DNA of 64,000 nt from Proteromonas lacertae (GCA_002245135.1 NGBS01001173.1:119176-183175), one strand, 5' to 3'; positions 47,846-56,586 are shown, counted from the first letter of the stretch. The notes: generated from the letters alone by a model not told the origin. Numbers and translations: made by a program.

Positions 47846-48897
47846 TACCTAGTCCTCCTCCTCACATTGAGTTGATTGATCGCGTTAACCATTGCATTGT
47901 TAAGTGTTGTATCGGGACCTTTGTACTGAGTCTCTAGCCATCGGAAGAAGTCATCGTTAGGAGTGTTGTTGTAATTGTCATTGAGTTTATCAACAGCCTT
48001 ATCAATCAACTGAACTACTGGGTGGTTCTCATCATAGCCAGCGGCCTTAGCAAAAGACTTAAACTGTTCCTTGTTGCCTTGAACGAACTTAAGAAACTCT
48101 CCAGCTAGTGTCTGATGATCTGTTTGAAACAACCTTCCTATACCCGGGATGGAACGTAGGAGACTTCCTACGATAGGGATCTGTCCTATTCTACTTCCGA
48201 AGGTTGAGATTAATCCAACCATTCCAAGGATGGCTCCGATGGCACCTCCTATCTTCATTCCACGGTCTGTTATTCCTGACTGATTCTGGGTAAGTGAGTT
48301 ACTAGTATTCCCAAAGGTGTTGATCATCCTGGAGACATCTTGTTGTTGCTTCAATAAGGAGTAAATATCATTATTACTAGTTGTGTTATCATATAAGGGA
48401 AGAGTTCCACGGCTAATTGTTGTCCTTGAGTTGTTGACATTGTAAGGGGTCATGATGGAGCTCTGATAGTCCACATACTTTTGGTAATCATCAGCAAAGT
48501 AAGTTGCTGAAGGATGCACATTGAGCTTCTTACGTTCCTCCTCGGCAAGCAGCTTTCTAAGGTCAGGGTTTTTCACGAGGAAATGATCGTTGTAGGTCTT
48601 GCTAGCAAGGTACTTCTCCTGGAGTTCACCGCTCTCCTCGATGTTGTTCTCCAAGGGATTGCTCTTAACGATTGATAAGGAATTACCTTCTCCGTCTTGA
48701 GTATCATCAGTGTTGTTGTTAGGAGCTATCTCTGATAGCAAGGTAGTTAAGTAGTGTAAGTCATCAGTGTTGTTTATCTTGACCTGGAACTCCTTCTTAA
48801 GCTTCTGCTGTAGTGCCTTCACAACTCTTGAAGTAAGCTTCTTCTTCCTTGAGTTGATTCCTTTGTCTTTATCGTTTACCATCGATATCTTTACCAT
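47845..48897 (-). CDS. Polinton probable minor virion protein with glycine-rich hydrophobic segment
   Basis: The 350-residue product has a Lys-rich N-terminus (KGINSRKKKLTSRVVKALQQ), a polar middle, and at about residues 215-255 a glycine-rich hydrophobic stretch (IGGAIGAILGMVGLISTFGS, then IPIVGSLLRSIPGIG) that could insert in or disrupt a membrane. A helical C-terminal part ends NVRRRTR. Amphipathic or glycine-rich segments of this type are typical of non-jelly-roll minor virion proteins such as adenovirus pVI, but there is no sequence match that I can claim. The stop overlaps the start of the protease gene (TAATG). Confidence 0.65.
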   Translation of the reverse strand: MVKISMVNDKDKGINSRKKKLTSRVVKALQQKLKKEFQVKINNTDDLHYLTTLLSEIAPNNNTDDTQDGEGNSLSIVKSNPLENNIEESGELQEKYLASKTYNDHFLVKNPDLRKLLAEEERKKLNVHPSATYFADDYQKYVDYQSSIMTPYNVNNSRTTISRGTLPLYDNTTSNNDIYSLLKQQQDVSRMINTFGNTSNSLTQNQSGITDRGMKIGGAIGAILGMVGLISTFGSRIGQIPIVGSLLRSIPGIGRLFQTDHQTLAGEFLKFVQGNKEQFKSFAKAAGYDENHPVVQLIDKAVDKLNDNYNNTPNDDFFRWLETQYKGPDTTLNNAMVNAINQLNVRRRTR

Positions 48898-49023
48898 GGA
48901 CGATTGACTATTGGAAAAGAACTTCTATTGCTTATCAGTCCTCCTCGGGATTGTCAGGATAGTTATACCAAGGCTTTACAACCACCGAGGACTTCAAAGC
49001 TTCTGATTGTTGATGAAGTTTAT

Positions 49024-49197
49024 TTAGAGTCGATAGATTGAACCTCCGGGATCTATCTTGTACTGCTTAAGTTGATTGTCCATCTCCTGAGTCTTTATCT
49101 CCCGGTGTTTTCTCTTAGACTTCCTTCTAGGATAGTTGTCAGGAGGATCTTCAAGGCACTTGTTCTTTCGATCGTAAGTTGTTTCTTCAATCTCCAT
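49024..49197 (-). CDS. Small basic Polinton protein, 57 residues
   Basis: An ATG at 49197 opens MEIEETTYDRKNKCLEDPPD, followed by a Lys/Arg cluster (PRRKSKRKHREIKTQEM) and an end of GGSIYRL before TAA at 49024-49026. It lies between two other minus-strand genes of the same composition, 22 bases after the stop of the 49219-49653 gene, and the codon usage matches them. A C-terminal YRL is shared with the 51582-52055 product. Function unknown; a DNA-condensing or virion peptide is possible. Confidence 0.55.
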   Translation of the reverse strand: MEIEETTYDRKNKCLEDPPDNYPRRKSKRKHREIKTQEMDNQLKQYKIDPGGSIYRL

Positions 49198-49218
49198 TGA
49201 ATGGAACTTGGAATTGAC

Positions 49219-49653
49219 TCAATACTGAAGGTTATTGTTCTTTAGGAACTGCTCTATCTTCTTTTGATTCTCAAGAGCCTTCTTCTTACTAATACGTTTC
49301 TTTCTTGCTTGTTGTGTATTGCTCTTCTCGGGAGTGTTCATCAACTTGGCCTTTAAGTTCTTCAACCCATCGGAGATAAGCTTCTTGATGTTACTGAGTA
49401 CTAGTTCCATAGAGTAAGTTCTTGGAAGGGCATTGGAGATATCGTCCAGTTCATAGTCGTCAATAGCAACGATGTCAGGGATGGGAATGGGTATTGCTGG
49501 GCCTTTAGATGTTCTTCTTCTTCTTCTAGTCTTTATCAGCCTAGGTATATCAGTCTTGTTAAGTTGCCTTACAATGATCTTCTCTTTGCGTTTGTCTTTA
49601 AGCTTCTTGAGTATCTCAGGATGCTGCTTAAGCATTGCTTTGGTTCTAGCCAT
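49219..49653 (-). CDS. Small, very basic Polinton protein, probable DNA-binding
   Basis: The 144-residue frame begins MARTKAMLKQHPEILKKLKD and has repeated basic clusters (LIKTRRRRRTSKGPAI, QQARKKRISKKKALENQKK) with a Pro/Ile-rich central hinge. Basic proteins of this size are compatible with a core or genome-condensing role. No family recognised. It heads the minus-strand virion gene group, divergent from the 49721 gene with about 65 bases between their starts, so a bidirectional promoter lies here. Confidence 0.68.
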   Translation of the reverse strand: MARTKAMLKQHPEILKKLKDKRKEKIIVRQLNKTDIPRLIKTRRRRRTSKGPAIPIPIPDIVAIDDYELDDISNALPRTYSMELVLSNIKKLISDGLKNLKAKLMNTPEKSNTQQARKKRISKKKALENQKKIEQFLKNNNLQY

Positions 49654-49720
49654 TGTAATTGCCTTTAAGAAAATGCCTTATATCATCTTCTAGTATTTAC
49701 TTTCCCGAGTGATTCTTACG

Positions 49721-50353
49721 ATGGAATATCTCTTGTCCGATAACATCAGTAGCCGATCCTTGTTGATCTCCAACCTCACTTGTCTAGTCGATAGTTACCA
49801 AGAGTGTACTGGAGCTTCATGGAACTTTACTTCCTTTGACTTTGTCACCATCCTTTCATCCGTACTACAAAACATCACTGTGAAGACTGATGGAAGCAGC
49901 AACAATAGTATGATCGATATGATTATCAACTATGGGATGACCGTCTTGTTAGCAATTGTCCTTACAGGTGTTGGCTATATCCTTAAGAAGCTAGGAGTGA
50001 TCAATAACATGTCCGACATCACTGAGATCAAGAACATGGTATTAACTCAACGAAGGCAAAGTACTGTCTTTGAGAGTGACTTAGAGGATATCAAGAAGAC
50101 TTTACTGGGTAATTCTGCAAGAAGTAGTGGTAACTCTCCTAGCAATGGAGCTCCGATGATGTTGCTAGGCTCTTCAACTTCAACCATTGACAGTACTACT
50201 TCTCCTATCATTCCAGAGACAATCCCTAAGGGATCTGATGTTGAGTCCCTTGAAGTAAGCATTAGTGATAATGAGTCCGGCAAAGTACTTCCCAAGAAGA
50301 TTGATATCTCCGATGGAAACTTACTTGACCCCAGCAATAGCATTGAATTCTAA
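49721..50353 (+). CDS. Polinton single-pass membrane protein
   Basis: The first ATG is 49721 (MEYLLSDNISSRSLLISNLT); the frame extends upstream only to a GTG. A hydrophobic helix at about residues 74-92 (YGMTVLLAIVLTGVGYILKK) is a clear transmembrane segment. The N-terminal 70 residues contain two cysteines and N-glycosylation-type sites (NIT, NNS), and the C-terminal half is Ser/Thr/Pro-rich (STSTIDSTTSPIIPETIPKG). A type III-like orientation with a long cytoplasmic tail is possible. No family recognised. A role in entry or exit of particles would be plausible but is not shown. Confidence 0.65.
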   Translation: MEYLLSDNISSRSLLISNLTCLVDSYQECTGASWNFTSFDFVTILSSVLQNITVKTDGSSNNSMIDMIINYGMTVLLAIVLTGVGYILKKLGVINNMSDITEIKNMVLTQRRQSTVFESDLEDIKKTLLGNSARSSGNSPSNGAPMMLLGSSTSTIDSTTSPIIPETIPKGSDVESLEVSISDNESGKVLPKKIDISDGNLLDPSNSIEF

Positions 50354-50460
50354 CTTAAGTCCTTTAACTTTATCGTATATTGTATCTCTTGATGAGCTTG
50401 CGGTTCCTTGTTATACCAGCATCTTCATTTACCTTGAGGAGTTCATTTGACTTATAGCAC

Positions 50461-51486
50461 TTATCGGAGATGTCCTTGACCGGAATTCATGTTAGCATCT
50501 CCGAGGATGAAGGAGTAGGTGTTCTTTGCGATGATCCGATAGATGACGTCAGAGTAGAATAAGGCCTTCTCTATCTTGCTTACTCGACGTTCCTTAACTC
50601 TTACGAAGTCCCCAATATTGAACTGTTCCATGGCAGTGTTCCTTTGGTTACACATCTCGGCGTGATTGTAGAAGTACTGCTGGACATCTTCGTCGTAGAA
50701 GACTTCATTGGGAGTGAACCAGGATAAGGATGCCTTCGGTTTATTGTTGTACTGATCAACGACTTCATCGATAAGTAGATTGAATTGTCTTACGTTCAGA
50801 GCTCCTCGAGAGTGGAAGTCAACATCAGCTATTCTCTTGTAAAGCAATCTCTTGACCTCAGAGACTGAATGATCAAGGATGCTCATTACATGATGCTCAT
50901 CTACGTCCTTAACGATGTACTGGATCTGGTGTTGTATAAGCTCCTCTTGAAACAAGTTGCATAAGAAGGCTCCTTCCTTGTCTGTTAAGATCGTTGATAC
51001 ATTGCGGCTATGCTCATCCCTTAAAGGTTCCTTCTCATGTCCTTGATAGAAGAACCGTTGCCATGCCTCCATCACTGAGTTATAAGTCTTATCAGGCATC
51101 CAGTAACAGAATACCTTCCTGCTAGGTACGTGAACTAGATAAAGCCATCCGTACTTGTGACTATTCTTTGGTAAGAAGAAGACTATGTCCATTTGATAGC
51201 TGTCAGGAACTGGAATGATCTTTAAGGGCTTTATCCTGGTGTTGATGTAGACTACCTGATTGCCCGGTTGTCTGTAGTAGAACTCCTTTACGTATTCTAC
51301 TGGGATTGATTTATCGTAGTGATGTACTTGCCTTATGAACTGATTAAGAGATAGGAATGGTAAGGTGTTGTAAGTCCTTTGAAGTAGATCCTCAGGAGAT
51401 GAGAAGGTCGGAGGTTGATAGAACGTAGACTTCACGTATGGCTTTATAGGGATCTCCTTACTTGTGTTATTGATGGTTGCTTCCAT
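50461..51486 (-). CDS. Retroviral-type (RVE) integrase of the Polinton, DD35D
   Basis: Integrases of this family join Polinton ends to host DNA. The RNase H-like core shows the first acidic residue D100 in YQMDIVFF, the second D169 in ILTDKEGAF and the third D205 in MSILDHSVSEVKRLL, with exactly 35 residues between the second and third. The third position is Glu in nearly all relatives, here Asp. After the core, FNIGDFVRVKERR matches the small SH3-like C-terminal domain typical of retroviral-type integrases. An H2C2 zinc-binding N-terminus is not evident. The 341-residue length is within the family range. It lies at the right end close to the TIR, as usual. Confidence 0.88.
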   Translation of the reverse strand: MEATINNTSKEIPIKPYVKSTFYQPPTFSSPEDLLQRTYNTLPFLSLNQFIRQVHHYDKSIPVEYVKEFYYRQPGNQVVYINTRIKPLKIIPVPDSYQMDIVFFLPKNSHKYGWLYLVHVPSRKVFCYWMPDKTYNSVMEAWQRFFYQGHEKEPLRDEHSRNVSTILTDKEGAFLCNLFQEELIQHQIQYIVKDVDEHHVMSILDHSVSEVKRLLYKRIADVDFHSRGALNVRQFNLLIDEVVDQYNNKPKASLSWFTPNEVFYDEDVQQYFYNHAEMCNQRNTAMEQFNIGDFVRVKERRVSKIEKALFYSDVIYRIIAKNTYSFILGDANMNSGQGHLR

Positions 51487-51581
51487 GGGATCATTGACAA
51501 TCAGGTTACCTTCTTCTTCTTCAGGCTGTTGTAGTTGTGGATCTTCAAGGGTTGATTCATCATTGGGAAAGACTTTACTAC

Positions 51582-52055
51582 TTAGAGACGATAGACAATG
51601 ACTTTGTTGGTGCTTCTACGGGTACTTGATTTACCACCTTTACTTCTCTCGGCCTTATGAAGTTTTACTTTACCTAGTCCATTGGTTTTGAGAACATCAC
51701 TTATCATCGGTCCAGCTACAGGAATGTACTTGCTTACCGTGGATAGCACCTTGCTTTTCTTAAAGAAGTTACCTATGTCCTGGAAGAATCCCTTGCCTTT
51801 GACTTTTGACTTCTTCGATTGTTGGTTCTCAAGGAAGCTGCTATAAAGGGTTGGAGTATAATAACAATAAGCAGGAGCCGGGTTGTACTTTCTCTTGGTT
51901 GCTTTATCGGAGCTAGCAAAGGGTAATGGCTCCAATGGATCCTCGTAATAACATTGATCGGTAAGATCATCCACGGAGGTGAATCTGGATCTACTATCAA
52001 GACTATCCTCGTTGGAGTATTGATGAGTGTTGGGATTGTAGGTATGGATAGGCAT
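51582..52055 (-). CDS. Small Polinton virion-like protein with amphipathic segment
   Basis: The 157-residue product has a Tyr/Ser/Asp-rich N-terminal half and a basic C-terminal half with an amphipathic region (GKGFFQDIGNFFKKSKVLS, then KYIPVAGPMISDVLK) and an Arg/Lys-rich end KVIVYRL. VKGKG at residues 85-89 resembles an adenain-type cleavage site just before the amphipathic helix, as expected for a membrane-active peptide released by the element's protease. That interpretation is inference. It is upstream of the integrase in the same direction, near the right TIR. A different frame over its 5' half is a shadow. Confidence 0.65.
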   Translation of the reverse strand: MPIHTYNPNTHQYSNEDSLDSRSRFTSVDDLTDQCYYEDPLEPLPFASSDKATKRKYNPAPAYCYYTPTLYSSFLENQQSKKSKVKGKGFFQDIGNFFKKSKVLSTVSKYIPVAGPMISDVLKTNGLGKVKLHKAERSKGGKSSTRRSTNKVIVYRL

Positions 52056-52111
52056 CTTACTTTGACCTTGGAATTAACAAACTGGAATGCCATTCTTGGG
52101 AGCTTCCTAAA

Positions 52112-52135
52112 CGTAGAAACCCCGTAGTTTCTACG
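52112..52135. promoter_or_regulatory. Short perfect hairpin upstream of the last element gene
   Basis: CGTAGAAAC (52112-52120) pairs with GTTTCTACG (52127-52135) over a six-base loop. It lies about 60 bases before the start of the 51582-52055 gene on the minus strand. It may be a regulatory or RNA-processing element; function unknown. Confidence 0.5.
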
Positions 52136-52298
52136 GTCTATCAGTCTCATTTTTCCCGGACAATTGTTGAGCATTGGAACACTTTACCTAGGTGAATTAT
52201 AAGGTCATTGTAACTTACCTCTAGGAAGCTCCCGAGAATGCTTATCATTATCTTCAAGTGCCCTTGAGAAATCCACAACTAGCTAGAACCTCCCGGAG

Positions 52299-52857
52299 TT
52301 ACCATTTGGTAACTTGTTAACAATTGTTAACTTGTTACCAATTGGTAACTAGTTAACAATTGGTAACAAGTTAACAATTGTAAAGTCCCAGTTCCACGAT
52401 GAGTTTCCACGGTTCAATTAAAAGCCCTTACAAGGTCACCAGCGTAGCAAGGAGAGTCAAGAGCGTGATTAGAATCATCACCTCGAGGTGAACCAACACT
52501 TCTAGATAGCTTCCAGGAGTCCCTGTAGGAGATCGTCTCATAGATAGGTATAGGTAGTATAGAAATAGCTTCCAAGAGTCCCCGTAGGGAAGTAGACTCC
52601 GTAGGAAGTAGACCCCGTTAGGAGGAATCCCGTAGGAACCTTAAGTAAATGGGACCCTGGGACATTGTCACAGAGTCCTAACGAGTGTTCTAGGAGTTCG
52701 TCCCCTTCTAGATTCAGAGTTGACCTTTTACGGGAGCCTTCATCGATTGCATCGATGAAGGCCCCGTAAAAGTCAACTCTGAATCTAGAAGGGGACGGAC
52801 TCCTAGAACACTCGTTAGGACTCTGTGACAATGTCCCAGGGTCCCATTTATATACTA
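52299..52857 (-). repeat. Right terminal inverted repeat of the Polinton
   Basis: It is the reverse complement of 35597-36126 with a few substitutions and short indels. It carries the GTTAAC/GGTAAC palindrome cluster at its inner edge (52299-52382), the CCTACGG-type repeats (about 52565-52640) and the outer palindrome (52646-52850). Confidence 0.93.
52646..52850. repeat. Near-perfect terminal palindrome, right end
   Basis: TAAATGGGACCCTGGGACAT at 52646 is matched in reverse complement ending at 52850, with the centre ATCGATTGCATCGAT at about 52742-52756. The arms differ at a few positions (for example an added T in the TTTTACGGG part) from the left palindrome, showing independent drift. Confidence 0.92.
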
Positions 52858-52864
52858 TATAGAA

Positions 52865-53080
52865 ATGATATGTAAAAAATTATCATTCAATGAAGATGAT
52901 AATATCATGAAAACAATGAATAATATATTGAGATGCAAATACAGTTTAGATGTAGAATGTGATGATTTAATGAAAAGAATGATAACAGGAATGTTAAAAG
53001 TGAAGAATGAAGAAAGAATTAGTTTAAAAGAGTTGAAAAAAGAAATAAAAAAGATGAGTGAGTTAATAAAAGATGAATAG
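52865..53080 (+). pseudogene. C-terminal fragment of a protein kinase
   Basis: The frame from the ATG at 52865 gives 71 residues that fit the last part of a Ser/Thr kinase domain (subdomains X-XI): LSFNEDDNIMKTMNNIL, then VECDDLMKRMITGMLKV and NEERISLKELKKEI, where the ML-x-x-x-x-x-R-I-S pattern is diagnostic. The catalytic lobe, ATP-binding residues and activation loop are absent. The fragment begins only 7 bases after the Polinton, and a TATATAG at its front would suit a 3' splice site, but no kinase N-terminus lies on the other side of the element (35401-35596). It is therefore a 5'-truncated remnant or an exon separated from the rest by something more than a simple insertion. Confidence 0.6.
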
Positions 53081-53088
53081 ATATTGTA

Positions 53089-53320
53089 ATGAGTGAGAAA
53101 GGATTAAAAATGTTGATAAAAAGATTACAAGAGATTATTCAATTTAGTGTGTATAATTCTTCAATTAACATACTTAAAAATAAAAGTAAAAGAAACTATA
53201 GATCGATCAGTTTTAGAATCATTTTTAGATGCATTTTCAAATGTTACAACTATAAAAATAGATGTAATTTCTAAAGAACAAAAAAGAGAATTGTTACAAG
53301 TATTTTTAAACATTGAGTAA
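53089..53320 (+). pseudogene. LRR-family fragment, frame-broken
   Basis: The frame starts MSEKGLKMLIKRLQEIIQFS and soon loses sense; another frame then runs ETIDRSVLESFLDAFSNVTT and SKEQKRELLQVFLNIE to TAA at 53318-53320. The first residues match the 22637 fragment. A small intron or a frameshift around 53145-53200 would join the two parts. No complete LRR is present. It starts 8 bases after the stop of the kinase fragment. Confidence 0.4.
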
Positions 53321-53409
53321 ATGATTTTTTTTAGTTTTTATATTTCATTTTATAACAACATAAAAACAAAACTAAAAAATTAATAATAATAACAAAATTA
53401 TTGAGTAAC

Positions 53410-54261
53410 TCACAGTATTTTCCATTTCTCTTCTATTGCACTTAATAATCGACCTACAGCTACAGAACCACTCAACTATATAAATCATCACAATAATAGT
53501 ATAATATATTTATAAGTTATACACAGTATTGAGATAAACTAATCAATTCATCACAATAATCAACATTTATGTGACCATGAGCTATCGCTCCAAATACAAA
53601 TACTAATGGCTTATCATCAGGTAAAGATCCAACAAATTCACTCGCTGGTAAAAGAGTTCCTGTTACTGAAGTACAAAATTTCAATGAATTCGATGGTAAA
53701 TATCGATTTATTGGATTTTTTATTACTTTCAATAAAGTCTCATCACCTTCAGCTGATCGAATTTTATATTTATGGAGTAATTGAACTAATTATTTATATT
53801 TAACATTAAATATACTCATTAAACCTTCAAATCGTTTATATGTTCGAGGAATACGTAATTTTGAATTTACATCAATTAAAATATTATTCTTTGTGTGAAT
53901 ATATACTTTCAAATGACCAGATTTATTTAAAGGACTATCTAATATGGTTAATAGCATCTATTAATATTAATTTTAACTTATATACTTGATGACAAATATC
54001 AGGACGATATTCTGAAGGATCTGTTTTCAATTTTCTGTGTAGACTTTTGTTATCATCTGAATTTAATAAGCAAAATCCTTTTTTAGTCTTAACTGTTTCA
54101 AGTCTAGCATCTTCCAATACAATTATTACTTTCTTTCCCTCATTACTCAGTTTCAATTCTTCTGATTCTTCATCTGATACAGCAGATGTATCTATAGTTT
54201 CTAATTCTGGTGTATCTTCCTCTTCAACCTCTTTCTTTGTCTCTTTCTTTGTTTTTGGCAT
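53410..54261 (-). CDS. EMG1: EMG1/NEP1 18S rRNA pseudouridine N1-methyltransferase (SPOUT)
   Basis: Nep1 methylates a pseudouridine of 18S rRNA in the nucleolus and assists small-subunit assembly. The start [20 protein letters not shown] is a usual acidic/basic tail. The family core follows: [19 protein letters not shown], then [39 protein letters not shown] and [12 protein letters not shown]. After that come [27 protein letters not shown] (SPOUT cofactor loop), [14 protein letters not shown] and a C-terminal [18 protein letters not shown]. Four exons join with introns 53958-53985, 53786-53815 and 53476-53522, all GT-AG and frame-exact. ATG at 54261, TGA at 53410-53412. All core blocks are present, so it should be functional. 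Confidence 0.93.
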
Positions 54262-54359
54262 TATTCAAATTTATTTTGAAAATTTCATAATTTGGCTCGA
54301 AATTAAAACAAATATACCCGTTTCATATATAATAAAAAATTAAATACAACATAAACGAC

Positions 54360-56586
54360 TTATTCTAATTTTGATAAAGTGATTGTATTCACTAATGGTT
54401 GACTAGTAGATGGATTAGAAGGTGGATTTGGTGGTGGGTGAGGTGTTAGTGTTGTATTTTTAGAATTCTCTTCACTCTCATTAAACTCCTTGATCAACGA
54501 CTTTCTAACCATATTTTTAGCAAAAGATCTTCTATTTTCATTAAATTTCTTAACAGCAGATATTCCAAACAGTTTAATCCTTCTTTGTTCTAATGCTTCC
54601 TTAGCTTGTAGATATTTCACCCTTCCTCTATATCCTCTGTATATACACTGTATTTTAATAGCACTAGTTTCATATTTCATATTGTTCAGAATAGAATTTG
54701 AATATAATTTCAATACACCATTATTAATCCTTGTTAGAGTTAATAAATATCCAATACAACCATGTGAAGAGGAGATATATGGTTTAATCAAATCATTTGA
54801 TGATAATATTGATAAACATCTCACAGATTCCGTTTTTATTTTTATATCTGTTTGAGATGGGGCAATTAGTGAAAATAAGCAATCCATAATTCCGTTGGAT
54901 ATTAACATTCGATCATTTAACGGTTCCATTGATATTTCTGCTAAAATTCGACTTATTTTGTATTTATATTCATTCTTTTGAGTTGGACATAATTGAATTA
55001 TTTTTTGAATAACTAAACTATTGCATAAAGGAATCTATATAATCAATAATAAAAATATATATATTAAATTATATATATACTTTTACTTCTGCTGTACAAC
55101 ACATATTATAAATAATTGTAATTCCATCTTCAATAGTATCATTATTATCACTATGTAGTAAATACAACAACAACTTCAAACCATTTGAAGTAACAATATC
55201 TTGATGTCTCGAACTAGGCTTTGATTGGTTTTCAGATATATTCAGTACAATCTTCGTAATCTGTTTTTTAGTTCTTCTATCACAATAATCAACAAATTTA
55301 CTACTTAGTAAATGAGATAATAATCCTTTTTCTATTAAAGTATCTTTTAAATTATTAAATGATGTAATTAAGATTATTATAGATAAAGAGATATTTTGAA
55401 TTAATTGAATATTTGGATCAGATGTAAAAACATAATTTCTTCTTCCTCTTCTTCTGGGATTGTTATTATTATTTGTTATACTTGTAATGCTTGTCAAAAT
55501 TGAAGAATTCTGTGAAACATATGTTGATAATGTTGAATTACTTTTACAATTATTATTATTATTATTATGTAGTTGTTTTGATATTAATTTATTTGAATTT
55601 ATTGGAGATATTGTTGAATGATATAATCTATTAATTGACTCAGTTTGACCCATATAACTTGGCATTAACTTCGTAATTTTTGTATCTGGATAAAATATAT
55701 CAACAAATAATAAATGAAATAATAATTTCAATATATTTGTATTAAATACTATCGTATTGGATATATCATTATTGATTATTAATATTTCAATTCCTTTTAA
55801 CACTTTTATGATTGTTGTTGCTGGATATTTTAACAAGTTTAAATGTGAAGAGTAATTGTTTAAAATTTCCCATTTCATTAGGTGTAATATATTCTTTTCA
55901 TTACAGCTTATATTAATTAAATAGTCAAATATATTATTCTTCACCATTATATCATAAGTTGACATTAAAACATCACTGATCATATCAAAATATTTCTTTT
56001 TACATAATTTTATTTTTCCATTTTCATTTTCTGATAACATTTTGAAGATTTGTGTATTTAAACGGGAAGTTATTTCATCTTTAGTATCTAATGTATCATA
56101 TATTGCATCTGCTACACCTTCTTCTAACAGTTGACTTCTAATATGTTCTAATTCACATAATTTACTTATTATAGAAACAAATAACCTTGTCACTTCAACT
56201 GATGGTGAATTTCTTAAATGAAATATAGAATTCAGTTTTTCTGGACAGTTTAATATTCTTATTTTTATTTCATCTAAACTAATTAACCTTGAAAGGGCAA
56301 TAAGAGCATCTTTATGTACAGTTGAATCATTTTTCTTATTTAAAAGACAGAGTATAGCTCCTAAAGCTCCACTTCTAGATAGTATTGAGATGTTCTTAGC
56401 TAGATATGAAAAAAATAAAATATTAATACAATATGATGTAAGTGCAGCAAAAGCAGCAGCACTATCACGCTTCACTTCGGGAAAAGTACTCCAATAAGCT
56501 AAATCTATCAATGGCCTTAGCGATTCTATAGTAAATTGTGTAGTTTTTGTTTTGCATAGCCTAGAAACCTGTGATTTCGTAGGCAT
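54360..56586 (-). CDS. Armadillo-repeat protein with an IQ motif
   Basis: Two exons joined by an intron at about 55022-55074 give roughly 700 residues. The N-terminal three quarters consist of helical ARM-like repeats (for example SRSGALGAILCLLNKKNDST and DALIALSRLISLDE). An Asn/Ser-rich insert lies near 55480-55620. Near the C-terminus AIKIQCIYRGYRGRVKYLQ is a clear IQ calmodulin-binding motif, and the tail is Pro/Ser-rich. I take MPTKSQVSRL at 56586 as the start; an in-frame ATG at 56640 adds 18 hydrophobic residues. ARM-IQ proteins occur in cilia and in cytoskeletal scaffolds; given the RSPH10B-like gene, a ciliary role is possible but not shown. Confidence 0.65.

Larger units (their letters stand above)
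35597..52857. mobile_element. Polinton/Maverick-type virus-like DNA transposon, 17.3 kb, lacking polB
   Basis: The element is bounded by long terminal inverted repeats (about 35597-36126 and 52299-52857) and differs sharply from its surroundings in base composition, with many C/G-ending codons in its genes. It carries the Polinton gene set: retroviral-type integrase (50461-51486), packaging ATPase (44639-45577), adenain-like protease (47042-47845) and a probable double-jelly-roll capsid protein (45602-46954), plus small basic or membrane-associated probable virion proteins. No frame is long enough to encode a protein-primed DNA polymerase B. A 6-bp target duplication, usual for Polintons, cannot be fixed because the target is a TATATA run (left flank ATATAT, right flank ATATAG at one possible boundary). 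The main genes are open, and the two TIRs are highly similar, so insertion looks recent. It sits about 200 bases after receptor B and immediately before a kinase fragment. Confidence 0.92.

Noticed and set aside
51773-52174. Alternative 133-residue basic frame overlapping the 51582-52055 gene
   Set aside because: The 51582-52055 frame has a better start, coherent amphipathic and basic segments and neighbours' codon usage; the other is an overlapping shadow.
52538-52831. Minus-strand 97-residue frame in the right TIR
   Set aside because: It reads through the palindrome and repeats; the equivalent left TIR frame is not preserved.
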